DNA of 64,000 nt from Protaetiibacter larvae (GTDB taxonomy: Bacteria > Actinomycetota > Actinomycetes > Actinomycetales > Microbacteriaceae), in contig NZ_CP043504.1 of assembly GCF_008365275.1 (NCBI RefSeq), positions 2,356,001-2,420,000 on the forward strand, read 5' to 3'. Below the pieces are notes generated by a model. It was not told the DNA's origin and did no database searches. It saw only the letters and a program-made list of their open reading frames with translations. Below are positions 7,931 through 19,720 of the stretch, piece by piece (the stretch's first letter is position 1; the number at the start of each line of letters is the position of its first letter). The position numbers and the translations under genes were made by a program.

Positions 7931-8959
7931 ATGCCGGAGCTCACGGACACCGACCGCGTCGCCGTCTACATCGACTTCGACAACATCGTCATCTCGCGCT
8001 ACGACCAGTTGCACGGCGACGGCGCCTGGCGCAAAGACAACGCGCGGGACGCCCGCAACGAGATCGCCCCCAAGCTCACCGCGGCCCGGATCGACGTGGG
8101 TGCGATCCTCGATTTCGCCTCGTCGTTCGGCACGGTGGCCATCACACGCGCCTACGCCGACTGGTCGGTTCCGGCGAACGCCTCCTACAAGGGGCAGCTG
8201 GTCGACCGCGCGATCGACCTCACCCAGCTGTTCCCGGCGTCCGGCACCAAGAACGGCGCCGACATCCGGCTCTCGGTCGACGTGCTCGAGGACCTCTTCC
8301 GCCTGCCCGACATCACGCACGTCGTCATCGTCGCGGGCGACTCGGACTACATCGCCCTCGCCCAGCGCTGCAAGCGCCTCGGGCGCGTGGTCGTGGGCAT
8401 CGGGGTGGCGGGCGGCACCGCCAAGGCGCTCATCTCCGCGTGCGACGAGTTCGAGAGCTACGACGGGCTGCCCGGCGTCGAGGCCGCGCCCTCGCGCCCG
8501 ACGCGTGGCGGCGCGAAAGCGGCCGCCGCCGCCCCGCCGGCGGAGGTCGCTCCCGTGGATGCCGCGCCCGTGGATGCCGCGCCCGCCGCGAAGCGCGCAC
8601 CCGCGACCAAGAGGCCGGCCGTCGCCGCGAAGCCCACGATCGTCGCGCCGCTCGCGACCGATCCGTTCATCTCGCCCACCGACGGCGCCGACGGCACGGT
8701 GAGCGACCGCGAGGCCACCCGGCTGCTCGTGCGGGCCCTCGAGTTCGCCCACGCCAAGAACGAGGACGCCGAATGGCTCAACGCCTCCGGCGTGAAGTCG
8801 CAGATCAAACGGCTCAACCCCTCGTTCAACGAGAAGACGCTCGGGTTCTCGAGCTTCACCGACTTCGTGCGCTCGCGCGGCAACCTCGCCGAGGTGCAGG
8901 TCGACGGGCAGCACCGCCGCATCCGGCTGCGCGATCGCGCAGCGAAGACGGGCGAGTAG
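7931..8959 (+). CDS. NYN-domain nuclease with C-terminal OST-HTH/LOTUS domain
   Basis: The 342-residue protein has an N-terminal PIN-like NYN domain (LabA/DUF88): VAVYIDFDNIVIS near residues 10-22, KNGADIRLSVDVLED and VIVAGDSDYIALA supply the conserved acidic residues. A low-complexity Ala/Pro linker (about residues 180-240) leads to a C-terminal OST-HTH domain (EWLNASGVKSQIKRLNPSF). NYN plus LOTUS proteins are thought to be RNases that bind RNA. ATG 7931 is chosen because the domain begins within ten residues; the frame upstream is not conserved-looking. Confidence 0.88.
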   Translation: MPELTDTDRVAVYIDFDNIVISRYDQLHGDGAWRKDNARDARNEIAPKLTAARIDVGAILDFASSFGTVAITRAYADWSVPANASYKGQLVDRAIDLTQLFPASGTKNGADIRLSVDVLEDLFRLPDITHVVIVAGDSDYIALAQRCKRLGRVVVGIGVAGGTAKALISACDEFESYDGLPGVEAAPSRPTRGGAKAAAAAPPAEVAPVDAAPVDAAPAAKRAPATKRPAVAAKPTIVAPLATDPFISPTDGADGTVSDREATRLLVRALEFAHAKNEDAEWLNASGVKSQIKRLNPSFNEKTLGFSSFTDFVRSRGNLAEVQVDGQHRRIRLRDRAAKTGE

Positions 8960-9017
8960 CGAGCGCGACGAGGCCCACCGGGGGAATGCTCCGGCGCGCG
9001 ACGACGTTGCGCTGAGC

Positions 9018-9674
9018 ATGACGACGATCGGGATCATCGGGGCAGGGAACATCGGATCGCAGCTCGCGCGCGCGTTCACCGGGATCGGATACGAGGTGGT
9101 GATCGCGAACTCCCGCGGTCCCGAAACGCTCGCCGAGCTGGTGGCCGAGCTCGGGCCGTCGGCGCGGGCGGCGACGCCCGTCGAGGCCGCGCAGCTGGCG
9201 GACGTCGCGGTCGTGACGGTGCCCTTGCGCGCGTACCCCGACGTCCCCGTCGAACCGCTCGACGGCAAGATCGTGCTCGACACGAACAACTACTACTGGG
9301 AGCGCGACGGTCACATCCCGCGCCTCGACGCCGGTGAGGCGACCGTGTCGGGCCTGCTGCAGGAGCACCTGCCGGGCTCGAAGGTCGTGAAGGCCTTCAA
9401 CCACATCATGGCCGCCGAGATCACCACCACCGGGCTTCCCGCCGGCACGCCCGGCCGACGGGCGCTCGCCGTCTCGAGCGACTTCCCCGAGGCCGCGGCG
9501 TTCGTCACCGAGCTGTACGACCGGCTCGGCTTCGACGCCGTCGATGTCTCGCCGTTGTCCGAGTCGTGGCGGGTCGAGCGCGATCGGCCCGCCTACGTGG
9601 TGCGGCAGGATCGCGAGCAGCTGATCGCCAACCTCGCCGCCGGGTTCCGCGTGCGGCCCGGCGACCAGGTCTAG
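9018..9674 (+). CDS. NADP-dependent F420 reductase-like oxidoreductase
   Basis: This 218-residue protein begins MTTIGIIGAGNIGSQLARAF with the dinucleotide-binding GxGxxG near residues 8-13. VVIANSRGPETLAEL has the Ser-Arg pair after strand beta2 that favours NADP, and VVKAFNHI is characteristic of the F420_oxidored family (PF03807). The likely role is hydride transfer between NADP and an F420-like or other cofactor, but many family members have unknown substrates. It starts 59 bases after the NYN gene. Confidence 0.8.
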   Translation: MTTIGIIGAGNIGSQLARAFTGIGYEVVIANSRGPETLAELVAELGPSARAATPVEAAQLADVAVVTVPLRAYPDVPVEPLDGKIVLDTNNYYWERDGHIPRLDAGEATVSGLLQEHLPGSKVVKAFNHIMAAEITTTGLPAGTPGRRALAVSSDFPEAAAFVTELYDRLGFDAVDVSPLSESWRVERDRPAYVVRQDREQLIANLAAGFRVRPGDQV

Positions 9675-9690
9675 TCCCGCCGCAGCATCC

Positions 9691-9882
9691 GGGCGGCCGC
9701 CTGGCTGCGCGGGCAACCGGGTGTGTGTCTGCCGCGAGCACGGCGTGCCCTACACCCAGACCGGGCTGTTCGCGTCGTACGCGATCGTCATCCGCTACAT
9801 CAACCGCGTCGGCCTCGGAGAGCGCGACGTGTTCACCTGCCCGCTCGTCGAGCAGCGGGCGATGCTCACCGCGGCGCGCTGA
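9691..9882 (+). pseudogene. Remnant of a fatty-acid desaturase C-terminus
   Basis: From about 9721 to a TGA at 9880-9882 this frame encodes a ~53-residue peptide beginning VCVCREHGVPYTQTGLF and ending EQRAMLTAAR. The segment REHGVPYTQTGLFASY, then RYINRVGLG and FTCPL, looks like the extreme C-terminus of an acyl-CoA/fatty-acid desaturase. The membrane helices and His boxes of such enzymes (usually over 300 residues) are absent upstream, where the F420-reductase-like gene lies instead. I read this as the leftover of a deleted desaturase gene; the family match is from memory and not certain. Confidence 0.5.
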
Positions 9883-10507
9883 GCGGCCGCACCGGCTGGC
9901 GCAGGATGGTGCGGAGCTTCTCGGGGGCCGTCTTGCGCGGGTCGCTCAGGTAGATCTCGTGGTGCCGGCCGGTCGGCGTAAGGCCGTTCGCGGGCAGGAA
10001 CTCGTGGTGCAGTCGCTCGAGCACCCCGGCCTCGTCGTCGAAGGACCCGAGGTGCAGGGTCTGCACGCAGCGGCCCTCCTCGAGGGTGTCGATCCGCACG
10101 TCGGCGAGGCGCGCGGGCGCCGCGGCCTTCGCGGCGACCTGGCCGATGGCGGCCTCGACGAGGTCGCCGTCGATCCACTCGGGCGTGAGGACGAGCAGCG
10201 TCCACTGCCAGCGCGACTTGTCCCGCCGGCTCGTGAAGGCATCCAGCTCGTCCGACCACCACAGGCCCTCGAGCGGCATGACCACGTAGTCGCGCCCGAG
10301 CTGCCTCTTGCTCGCGAACTTGAGCGCGTAGGCGACGGGAAACAGCGCCTCGACCGCCTCGCCGAACACGGCGGTGTTCGGGTCGCCCGCGCCGTCGATG
10401 GCGAGGTAGCGCTGCGGCGGCACGTCGAGGATGCGGAACTCACCCTGTTTCGCGCGGTAGGCATCGAGCTGCTTCTTGAGGTCGATCTTCTCGCTCACGG
10501 GCGGCAC
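9866..10507 (-). CDS. GyrI-like small-molecule-binding protein
   Basis: The 213-residue protein matches the GyrI-like (PF06445) fold: an N-terminal DLKKQLDAYRAKQGEF, then ILDVPPQRYLAIDGAGDPNT, and later LEGLWWSDELDAF and RHHEIYLSDPRKTAPEKLRT, which is typical of the stand-alone family. Such domains bind hydrophobic or drug-like ligands. No DNA-binding domain is fused. Its 3' end overlaps the desaturase remnant by about 17 bases on the opposite strand. The start could also be a few codons in from 10507. Confidence 0.83.
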   Translation of the reverse strand: MPPVSEKIDLKKQLDAYRAKQGEFRILDVPPQRYLAIDGAGDPNTAVFGEAVEALFPVAYALKFASKRQLGRDYVVMPLEGLWWSDELDAFTSRRDKSRWQWTLLVLTPEWIDGDLVEAAIGQVAAKAAAPARLADVRIDTLEEGRCVQTLHLGSFDDEAGVLERLHHEFLPANGLTPTGRHHEIYLSDPRKTAPEKLRTILRQPVRPLSAPR

Positions 10508-10508
10508 G

Positions 10509-11267
10509 CTACTCCGTGCCCGTGGGGGATTCGTCGCCGTCCATGGGCCACAGGGGGCGCAGCTCGATGGCGCCCATGCGCGTCATCGGGTGGTGCGAGG
10601 CATAGCCGATCGTCTGCTCGAAGGAGTCGCAGGCGAGCACGTCGAAGCCGCCCACGAGCTCGCGGGACTCGGCGAACGGCCCGTCGGAGACGAGCAGCTC
10701 GCCGCCGCGGCGCCGGATGAGGGTGGCGTCCTCGATCGGACGCAGCCGGCCGCCCGCGATCACGTAGCGGTCGCGCAGGTTCTCGGCATGCCACTCCTCG
10801 AACTCGGAGTCGGCGCTCGCATCCCACGGCTCACCGTCGGGGGTGTCGACCACGAACTGGAAGAACGTGGGCCGCCCCTGCGCGAACGCCACCTCGTCGA
10901 CCACCGGATCGCCCTCGGCGGGCCCGTCGTCGAACGGCCACACCGGGCGCAGCTCGATGCGGCCGCCCTTGGCCATCGGATGCCGCGAGGCGTACTCGAT
11001 GGCCTCGTCGAGATCCGAGACCCGCAGGATGTCGAAGCCCGCGATCCACTCGCGCGACTCGGCGAACGGCCCGTCGGAGACGATCACCTCGCCGCCGCGG
11101 CGCTTGACGACCTTCGCGGCCTCCGGCGGGCGGAAGCGCTCGCCGAGCAGCCGGATGCCGCGACGGTCGCCCTCTGCCACCCACTCCTCGATGGGCGTCA
11201 CCGAGGTGTCGGCGGGGTCGTCGGGTTCGCCCTGGGGGTCGATCGCGACGAGCATCAGGTATTCCAT
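10509..11267 (-). CDS. Tandem YCII-domain protein
   Basis: This 252-residue protein consists of two copies of the YCII/DGPF (PF03795) domain. The first begins MEYLMLVAIDPQGEP with VSDGPFAESREWIAGF, and the second repeats LVSDGPFAESRELVGGF. Each ends in a similar IELRPxWP motif. AGGAGG lies just upstream of ATG 11267, deciding the start. In actinobacteria these proteins often neighbour ECF sigma factors, but none is here. They may have an enzymatic or sensor role; the function is unknown. Confidence 0.87.
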   Translation of the reverse strand: MEYLMLVAIDPQGEPDDPADTSVTPIEEWVAEGDRRGIRLLGERFRPPEAAKVVKRRGGEVIVSDGPFAESREWIAGFDILRVSDLDEAIEYASRHPMAKGGRIELRPVWPFDDGPAEGDPVVDEVAFAQGRPTFFQFVVDTPDGEPWDASADSEFEEWHAENLRDRYVIAGGRLRPIEDATLIRRRGGELLVSDGPFAESRELVGGFDVLACDSFEQTIGYASHHPMTRMGAIELRPLWPMDGDESPTGTE

Positions 11268-11395
11268 GGTGTCCTCCTGTCGGAACGGTACGTGCAGGCG
11301 ACGAACGGCGGAAGGGGAATCCGACACTCTCGCGTGCGCGCCGCGATCGGGGATCGGTACGCGTTCCGGCATCTCGGGTTGAGGTTGTGTACATA

Positions 11396-11436
11396 AGGAC
11401 AAATATCGACATTTGTCGTATTATCGACACATGTCG
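11396..11436 (+). promoter_or_regulatory. Promoter and twin palindromic operator of the phd/relE pair
   Basis: Two 12-bp palindromes, CGACATTTGTCG (11407-11418) and CGACACATGTCG (11425-11436), flank a TATTAT -10 box (11419-11424). Their centres are 18 bp apart. AGGACA at 11396-11401 is a plausible -35 box with a 17-bp spacer. The start site expected 6-7 bases after the -10 box falls on ATG 11431, so the transcript is probably leaderless. Binding of the antitoxin to these palindromes as autorepressor is inference from how Phd/YefM antitoxins work. Confidence 0.65.
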
Positions 11437-11694
11437 ACCCTCAATCGCTCCGTGACGACTCGCGCGCTGCGCGAGGACCTCGCCGATGTCGTCGGACGCG
11501 TGGTCTATGCGCGCGAGCGGATCGGGGTGACGCGGCACGGCAAGCTGGCGGCCGTCGTCATCGGCGTCGAAGACCTCGAACTGCTCGAATCGCTGGAAGA
11601 CGCGCGCGACGCCGCCGAGTTCCGGGCAGCGCGCGAAGCCGACGACGGCGTCCGCGTCTCGCTCGACGAGTTGCGTGGTGAACTCGACGCGTGA
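11431..11694 (+). CDS. Phd/YefM-type antitoxin
   Basis: The 87-residue protein has the Phd/YefM (PF02604) N-terminal DNA-binding pattern (VTTRALREDLADVVGRV, then VTRHGKLAAVVIGVEDLELLESLED). Its acidic C-terminal tail should bind and block the toxin. No ribosome site precedes ATG 11431 and a promoter fits a leaderless mRNA; an ATG at 11413 lies inside the operator and is disfavoured. Its TGA overlaps the GTG start of the RelE toxin gene (GTGA), giving coupled translation. Confidence 0.9.
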   Translation: MSTLNRSVTTRALREDLADVVGRVVYARERIGVTRHGKLAAVVIGVEDLELLESLEDARDAAEFRAAREADDGVRVSLDELRGELDA

Positions 11695-11957
11695 CCGTCT
11701 ACACGGTCGAGTTCACCTCCGCCGCGGCGCGCGAACTGCGGAAACTCGATCCGCTCATCCGGCGGCGGGTGCTCGACGGCATCGCGGCCCTGCAGGGCGA
11801 TCCGCGACCGCCGAACTCGACGAAACTCGTCGGCGCCGACAACGCCTGGCGCATCCGCGTCGGCGACTACCGCGTGCTCTACGAGGTCGCCGACGCACTC
11901 GTCCTCGTGACCGTCTTCAAGGTCGGCCACCGCCGCGAGGTGTACGAGGCGCGATGA
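11691..11957 (+). CDS. RelE/ParE-superfamily toxin
   Basis: This 88-residue protein begins with GTG 11691, overlapping the antitoxin stop by four bases. RRVLDGIAALQGDPRPP, the AWRIRVGDYRVLYEV strand pair and FKVGHRREVYEAR are the standard RelE pattern (PF05016). RelE toxins cut mRNA on the ribosome, while ParE members poison gyrase. The WRIRVGDYR and C-terminal RxxVY residues favour the RelE group. It is the second gene of the toxin-antitoxin operon. Confidence 0.9.
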   Translation: MTVYTVEFTSAAARELRKLDPLIRRRVLDGIAALQGDPRPPNSTKLVGADNAWRIRVGDYRVLYEVADALVLVTVFKVGHRREVYEAR

Positions 11958-11991
11958 ACCTGATCCGTAGGATTCCGGCGCGAACCGCATC

Positions 11992-12537
11992 GTGGTGCGC
12001 CCGCCGACCCCCGACGACGTCGGGGCGATGGCGGACGTGCACGTGCGCTCGTGGCGCGAGACCTACCGCGGGATCATGCGCGACGCGGTGCTCGACGACC
12101 CCGAGCTGCTGCCCCGGCGCGAGCGGATGTGGCACGCCGCTCTGACGGATGAGCGGTATGCCGCGAACCGGATCGCGGTCGCCGAACTCGACGGCGCGCT
12201 CGTCGGAATCGCGATGTCCGGGCCGCCCGAGAAGGACGGTTCACCCTGGTCGCGACACCTCTACGTGCTCTACCTGCTCGCCGAGCACCACGGATCGGGC
12301 GCCGCCTCGCGCCTGCTCGACGCCGTCATCGAGCCCACCGCATCCGCGTCGCTGTGGGTCGCCGACCCGAACCCGCGGGCGCAGGCGTTCTACACGAAGC
12401 ACGGATTCCGCGCGGATGGCGTCGTGCAGGTCGACGACGGCGTGCGCGAGATCCGGATGGTGCGGACGCCCGGCGACGGCGCGAGCTTCGTCGAGCGACT
12501 TCGCTCCGGCAGCCGGTTGGACGAGATCGCGCGGTGA
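11992..12537 (+). CDS. GNAT family N-acetyltransferase
   Basis: The 181-residue protein begins at GTG 11992 (or the adjacent GTG 11995). VRPPTPDDVGAMADVHVRSWRETYRG is a typical GNAT N-terminus, and the acetyl-CoA loop appears as HHGSGAASRLLDAV, followed by LWVADPNPRAQAFYTKHGF. GNAT enzymes acetylate amines on drugs, peptides or metabolites; the substrate is unknown. It follows the RelE gene after 34 bases and is convergent with gatB, nine bases away. Confidence 0.87.
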   Translation: MVRPPTPDDVGAMADVHVRSWRETYRGIMRDAVLDDPELLPRRERMWHAALTDERYAANRIAVAELDGALVGIAMSGPPEKDGSPWSRHLYVLYLLAEHHGSGAASRLLDAVIEPTASASLWVADPNPRAQAFYTKHGFRADGVVQVDDGVREIRMVRTPGDGASFVERLRSGSRLDEIAR

Positions 12538-12546
12538 CGGCGGGTA

Positions 12547-14064
12547 CTACCCCTGCGTCGCCCGCTCCAGCACGAGCTCGCGCACGCGGGCCGCATCCGC
12601 GGAGCCCTTCATCGCCTTCATGACCGCGCCGATCACAGCGCCGGCGGCCTGCACCTTGCCGTCGCGGATCTTCTCGAGCACGTCGGGCTGCGCGGCGAGC
12701 GCCTCATCGATCGCGGCGATGAGGGCGCCGTCATCCGACACCACCTTCAGCCCGCGGGCCTCGACGACCTGCGACGGCCGCCCCTCGCCCTCGATGACGC
12801 CCTCGAGCACCTGACGGGCGAGGCGGTCGGTGAGGTCGCCCGACTCGACGAGCGCGATGAGTTCCGACACGTCGAGCGGCGACACGAGCGACGCCGGCTC
12901 GGCCTCGCGGAGGTTGGCGATGCGGGCGATCTCGCCCGTCCACCACTTGCGGGCCTGGGCGGGTGCGGCGCCCGCGGCGACCGTGTCCTCGATCTCGACG
13001 AGCAGCCCGGCGTTCTTCACGTCTCGGAACTCGAGATCGGTGAAGCCCCACGCCTCCTGCAGCCGGCGGCGGCGCACGGCCGGCGCCTCGGGCAGGGCGG
13101 CGCGCAGCTGCTCGATGAGCTCCGGGCTCGGCTCGATCGGCAGCAGGTCGGGCTCCGGGAAGTAGCGGTAGTCGTCGGCATCCGACTTGGGGCGGCCCGG
13201 GGAGGTGGTGCCGGTGTCCTCGTGCCAGTGGCGGGTCTCCTGCGTGATCGTGCCGCCCGCGGCCAGGATCGCGGCCTGGCGCTGGATCTCGTAGCGCACC
13301 GCGCGCTCCACGGCGCGGAACGAGTTCACGTTCTTCGTCTCGGTGCGGGTACCGAGCTTCGTCTCGCCGCGCGGCCGCAGCGACACGTTCGCGTCGCAGC
13401 GCAGGTTGCCGCGCTCCATCCGGGCCTCCGAGATGCCGAGGGCGCGCACGATGTCGCGGATCGTCGACACGTACGCCTTCGCGACCTCGGGCGCGCGGTG
13501 CTCGGTGCCGTAGATCGGCTTCGTGACGATCTCGACGAGCGGCACGCCTGCCCGGTTGTAGTCGACGAGCGAGTATTCGGCGCCCTGGATGCGGCCCGTC
13601 GAGCCGCCCACGTGGGTGAGCTTGCCGGCGTCCTCCTCCATGTGGGCGCGCTCGATCGGCACCGTCACGAGGGTGCCGTCCTCGAGCTCCACCTCGACGG
13701 AGCCCTCGAAGGCGATCGGCTCGTCGTACTGGCTGATCTGGTAGTTCTTCGCGAGGTCGGGGTAGAAGTAGTTCTTCCGAGCGAAGCGGCTCGAGGGGGC
13801 GATCTGGCAGCCGAGCGCCAGCCCGAGCGAGATCGAGTACTCGATGGCCTTCTCGTTCACCACCGGGAGGCTGCCGGGCAGCCCCAGACACAGCGGGGTG
13901 ATCTGCGTGTTCGGGCCTGCCCCGAAGCCGCCGGGAGCGGCCGGATTGGGGGCGTCGCTGAACATCTTGGTGGCGGTCGAGAGTTCGACGTGCACCTCGA
14001 ATCCGAGCACCGGCTCGAACAGCTCGAGCGCCTTGTCGAAGTCCATGAGGTCGGGCTTGGCCAT
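12547..14064 (-). CDS. gatB: Aspartyl/glutamyl-tRNA(Asn/Gln) amidotransferase subunit B
   Basis: The protein has 505 residues, normal for Gat[21 protein letters not shown] opens the GatB/PET112 catalytic domain, followed by [20 protein letters not shown] and the [10 protein letters not shown] motif; the C-terminal YqeY-like domain ends in [16 protein letters not shown]. GatB activates Glu-tRNA(Gln)/Asp-tRNA(Asn) and receives ammonia from GatA. It is the last gene of gatC-gatA-gatB, starting 14 bases after gatA ends. Confidence 0.97.
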   Translation of the reverse strand: MAKPDLMDFDKALELFEPVLGFEVHVELSTATKMFSDAPNPAAPGGFGAGPNTQITPLCLGLPGSLPVVNEKAIEYSISLGLALGCQIAPSSRFARKNYFYPDLAKNYQISQYDEPIAFEGSVEVELEDGTLVTVPIERAHMEEDAGKLTHVGGSTGRIQGAEYSLVDYNRAGVPLVEIVTKPIYGTEHRAPEVAKAYVSTIRDIVRALGISEARMERGNLRCDANVSLRPRGETKLGTRTETKNVNSFRAVERAVRYEIQRQAAILAAGGTITQETRHWHEDTGTTSPGRPKSDADDYRYFPEPDLLPIEPSPELIEQLRAALPEAPAVRRRRLQEAWGFTDLEFRDVKNAGLLVEIEDTVAAGAAPAQARKWWTGEIARIANLREAEPASLVSPLDVSELIALVESGDLTDRLARQVLEGVIEGEGRPSQVVEARGLKVVSDDGALIAAIDEALAAQPDVLEKIRDGKVQAAGAVIGAVMKAMKGSADAARVRELVLERATQG

Positions 14065-14077
14065 GTCGCGATCGTTT

Positions 14078-15589
14078 CTAGGAGAGGCGGAGGTCGGGGG
14101 CCTGGGCGAGCAGCGGGCCACCCCACTGCGCCTCGAGGAGTTGCTCGAGGGCCGCACCCACGGTGTACAGGCGCGCATCCTCGCGGGCGGGCGCCATGAA
14201 CTGGATGCCGACCGGCAGGCCGTCCTCCTCGGCGAGCCCCGACGGCAGCGAGATGCCGGGCACGCCTGCGAGGTTCGCGGGGATCGTCGTCAAATCGTTG
14301 AGGTACATCGCGAGCGGGTCGTCGACCTTCGAGCCGAGCGGGAACGCCGTGGTGGGCGCCGACGGCGTCGCCAGCACATCCACCCGCTCGAAGGCGGCCG
14401 AGAAGTCGCGCTGGATGAGGGTGCGCACCTTCTGCGCCGAGCCGTAGTACGCGTCGTAGTAGCCGGCCGAGAGGGCGTAGGTGCCGAGGATGATGCGGCG
14501 CTTCACCTCGTCGCCGAAGCCCGCCTCCCGGGTCGCCGACATGACGTCCTCGACGGTGGCCTGGCCATCCGGGGTGACGCGCAGCCCGAACCGCACCGAG
14601 TCGAACTTGGCCAGGTTGCTGGAGGCCTCGGCCGGGAGGATCAGGTAGTACGCGGCGATCGCGTACTGGAAGCTCGGCGCCGACACCTCGACGAGCTCCG
14701 CGCCCTGCGCCTCAAGCAGCGCGAGCGACTCCTGGAACCGCGCCACGACGCCCGGCTGGAAGCCCTCGCCACCCGCCAGCTCCGAGACGACGCCGACGCG
14801 CAGCCCCTTCACGGCGCCCTCGCGCCGGCCCGCGCGCGCGGCGTCCGCGAACGACGGCCACGCATCCGGGATCGACGTGGAGTCGCGCGGGTCGTGGCCG
14901 CCGATCACGTCGTGCAGCAGGCCCGCGTCGAGCACCGTACGCGTCACGGGACCGACCTGGTCGAGCGAGGAGGCGAGCGCGATCGCGCCGTAGCGCGAGA
15001 CCCCGCCGTAGGTGGGCTTCACCCCCACCGAACCGGTCACGGCCGCCGGCTGGCGGATCGAGCCGCCCGTGTCGGAGCCGAGCGCGAGCGGCGCCTCGAA
15101 GGCCGCGACGGCCGCGGCCGAGCCGCCGCCGGATCCGCCGGGGATGCGCGACAGATCCCACGGGTTGTGGGTGTTGCCGTAGGCGGAGTGCTCGGTGGAG
15201 GAGCCCATCGCGAACTCGTCCATGTTGGTCTTGCCGAGCGGCACGAGACCCGCAGCCCGCAGCCGCGCGACCACCGTCGCGTCGTACGGCGGGATCCAGC
15301 CCTCGAGTATCTTGGAGCCCGAGGTGGACGGCATGTCGAGCGTGCAGAGCACGTCCTTGATGGCGACCGGCACGCCTGCCAGGCCGGAGGCGGTGCCCGC
15401 CGCGCGGGCGGCATCCACGGCGGCCGCGGTGTCGAGTGCCGCCGCATTGAGGTGCAGGAATGCGTGCACCTCGCCGTCGACGGCGGCGATGCGGTCGAGG
15501 TGCGCCTTCGTCACCTCGACGCTCGACACCTCGCGGGCGTCCAGCAGTCCGGAGAGTTCGGCGGCGGAGAGCCGCGTGAGGTCGCTCAC
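14078..15589 (-). CDS. gatA: Glu/Asp-tRNA amidotransferase subunit A
   Basis: The 503-residue amidase-signature protein has the catalytic Lys in [10 protein letters not shown], the Gly/Ser-rich signature around [15 protein letters not shown], and the cis-Ser/nucleophile Ser pair in [13 protein letters not shown]. It releases ammonia from glutamine for GatB. GTG 15589 overlaps the gatC stop by four bases (GTGA). The family length and motifs are complete. Confidence 0.97.
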   Translation of the reverse strand: MSDLTRLSAAELSGLLDAREVSSVEVTKAHLDRIAAVDGEVHAFLHLNAAALDTAAAVDAARAAGTASGLAGVPVAIKDVLCTLDMPSTSGSKILEGWIPPYDATVVARLRAAGLVPLGKTNMDEFAMGSSTEHSAYGNTHNPWDLSRIPGGSGGGSAAAVAAFEAPLALGSDTGGSIRQPAAVTGSVGVKPTYGGVSRYGAIALASSLDQVGPVTRTVLDAGLLHDVIGGHDPRDSTSIPDAWPSFADAARAGRREGAVKGLRVGVVSELAGGEGFQPGVVARFQESLALLEAQGAELVEVSAPSFQYAIAAYYLILPAEASSNLAKFDSVRFGLRVTPDGQATVEDVMSATREAGFGDEVKRRIILGTYALSAGYYDAYYGSAQKVRTLIQRDFSAAFERVDVLATPSAPTTAFPLGSKVDDPLAMYLNDLTTIPANLAGVPGISLPSGLAEEDGLPVGIQFMAPAREDARLYTVGAALEQLLEAQWGGPLLAQAPDLRLS

Positions 15590-15885
15590 TGCTCCTCCCC
15601 CAGGATCGAGGTCACCTTGAAGAAGTCGCCGTCGCGCTCCGGGGCACCCGCGAGCGCCTGGTCGGGGGTGAGCGTCTCGCCCACGACATCCGGACGGGTC
15701 ACGGTGCCGAGCGCGATCGGGTGGCTCGTGGCCGGCACCTCCGGGGTGGCGACGGCCCGCACGGTCGCGACCGCGTCGACGATCTGGCTCAGCTCCCCGG
15801 TCAGACGCTGCACCTCGTCATCGGTGAGCCCGATGCGCGCGAGGTGCGCGAGGTGGCGCACGACTTCCGGAGTGATCTCAGACAC
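15586..15885 (-). CDS. gatC: Glu/Asp-tRNA amidotransferase subunit C
   Basis: The 99-residue protein begins [19 protein letters not shown], the classic GatC start, and ends in a belt-forming tail ([13 protein letters not shown]). GatC wraps around GatA and stabilises the complex. The start is GTG 15885; an in-frame ATG at 15894 is an alternative. The gene is translationally coupled to gatA. Confidence 0.96.
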   Translation of the reverse strand: MSEITPEVVRHLAHLARIGLTDDEVQRLTGELSQIVDAVATVRAVATPEVPATSHPIALGTVTRPDVVGETLTPDQALAGAPERDGDFFKVTSILGEEQ

Positions 15886-15914
15886 GACCTCCATCCTAGA
15901 AGCCGTCGCGGGGG

Positions 15915-17309
15915 TCACCGGGCGAGTCGCCGCCCGCTGGACGGCGCATCGCCCGAGGCGAGGCCCGTCACCTGGGTGCCCTCGCCGATGCCGATGAGGG
16001 CGAGGTTGCGCAGCGAAGTCGAGCCCGGCGCGAAGTAGTCGTTGTGGGTGACGGCGCCGCCGAGGCGCGCGCCCGTCAGCGGATCCCGACCGGCGGCGAC
16101 CGAGAAGCGGTGCGCGCCGTAGCTCGTGGATGCCGGCTGGCTGCCGAACACCCCCGACGCGGGGATCGGATCCCAGTCGGCGGCCCCCACCCAGACGTTG
16201 CCGTCGACCACATGCAGCTCGCTCACGTTGCGCGCCGGGCTGCCGGGCGAGCCGACGAGCGCGAGCGCATCCACGCTCACCTCGTTCTCCTCCAGCGCGA
16301 GCAGCGCGGCGGTCGACCCGTAGGAGTGGGCGACGACACTGAGGTACGGCTGAGCGGACCCGCGGCTCGCGCGAAGCCCCTCGAGGGTCGCCGTGAGCGC
16401 GTCGCGACCTTCGCGCGCGAGCTCCATCGAGGCGACGTTCACGAGGCTCGGGGTGCGGTACCCGATCCAGGCGACCGCTGCGACGGTGGCGTGCTCCTCG
16501 GGCTTGAGGCGATCGAGCCACTCCTCCTGACCGTCCACGAAGGCCTCCGCGGTGTCGGCCCAGGCCACGATCTGCGCGTCGACTCCGAAGAACATCCCCG
16601 GCACGAGGAAGCTCACGTAGTCGGCGCGCGCGAGGTCGCCGATCGCGATGACGGCGCGGCCCTCGCCGTCGGCGTCGAGACCGATCAGCCGGCGCACGTG
16701 CCCGTCGCGGGAGGACAGCGCCGCACGCACCTGGTCGAGCATGTGACGGCGCGTCTCCAGCTCGTCGCGCTCGGCGCGCCCCACGTGTCCGGCGAGCGTG
16801 TCGTCGAGCGCGGCGACGGCCCCGCGAAGAGCGGTACGGTTCGCGGAGTCGCGGACCGCGAACGGCACGCCCTCCAGGTTGCCGAGGAGCTTCGGGGAGA
16901 GCTCGGCGAGTGCCGTACGGCTGCCGGCCGGGGTCGCGGCCCACCAGTCGGCCACCTCGCGCGCCGACGGGGGCGACGCGAGCAGCTCGGCGACGGCCGT
17001 CGGATGGGAGGCGAGGAAGCGACGCACCTCGGAGCGCGGCAGCTCGCCGAAGCGGTCGAGGAGGGCGATGCCGTGCAGTTGGTCGATGGGTGTCGACGGC
17101 CCGGCGACCGCCGAGGCACCACGGCCTGCGGGGGCGAGGATCGGGTCCGGTGCGGCGGCGGGCGCCTGCCCGACCGCGGCCACGAGATCCACGGAGGCGA
17201 TGGGACCTGCGGGCATGACGAAAGCCCCGGTGAGGAGCACCGGGGTCACCAGCAGTGCGGCGATCTCGATCAGCTGATTGCCTTCCCAGTGACTCTCAGC
17301 AGCGGACAA
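15915..17309 (-). CDS. DUF1023 alpha/beta-hydrolase with N-terminal membrane segment
   Basis: This 464-residue protein has a hydrophobic segment at about residues 14-40 and a long N-terminal helical region. The C-terminal alpha/beta-hydrolase domain (DUF1023, PF06259) carries the nucleophile elbow AHSYGS, with GTDWDPI-like and THNDYF segments supplying the likely Asp and His. Family members are common in actinobacteria and are predicted secreted or membrane-anchored hydrolases of unknown substrate. It lies between ligA and gatC on the same strand. Confidence 0.85.
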   Translation of the reverse strand: MSAAESHWEGNQLIEIAALLVTPVLLTGAFVMPAGPIASVDLVAAVGQAPAAAPDPILAPAGRGASAVAGPSTPIDQLHGIALLDRFGELPRSEVRRFLASHPTAVAELLASPPSAREVADWWAATPAGSRTALAELSPKLLGNLEGVPFAVRDSANRTALRGAVAALDDTLAGHVGRAERDELETRRHMLDQVRAALSSRDGHVRRLIGLDADGEGRAVIAIGDLARADYVSFLVPGMFFGVDAQIVAWADTAEAFVDGQEEWLDRLKPEEHATVAAVAWIGYRTPSLVNVASMELAREGRDALTATLEGLRASRGSAQPYLSVVAHSYGSTAALLALEENEVSVDALALVGSPGSPARNVSELHVVDGNVWVGAADWDPIPASGVFGSQPASTSYGAHRFSVAAGRDPLTGARLGGAVTHNDYFAPGSTSLRNLALIGIGEGTQVTGLASGDAPSSGRRLAR

Positions 17310-17372
17310 CTTATTCTACCGCCGGAATGGGGGCGGCTCGCGATCCGGAAATACAGGCGTTACCTGAACCGT

Positions 17373-19688
<2,316 letters not shown>

Positions 19689-19720
19689 CTATTGCGGACC
19701 CCCGACGCGCGATCGGGTCC

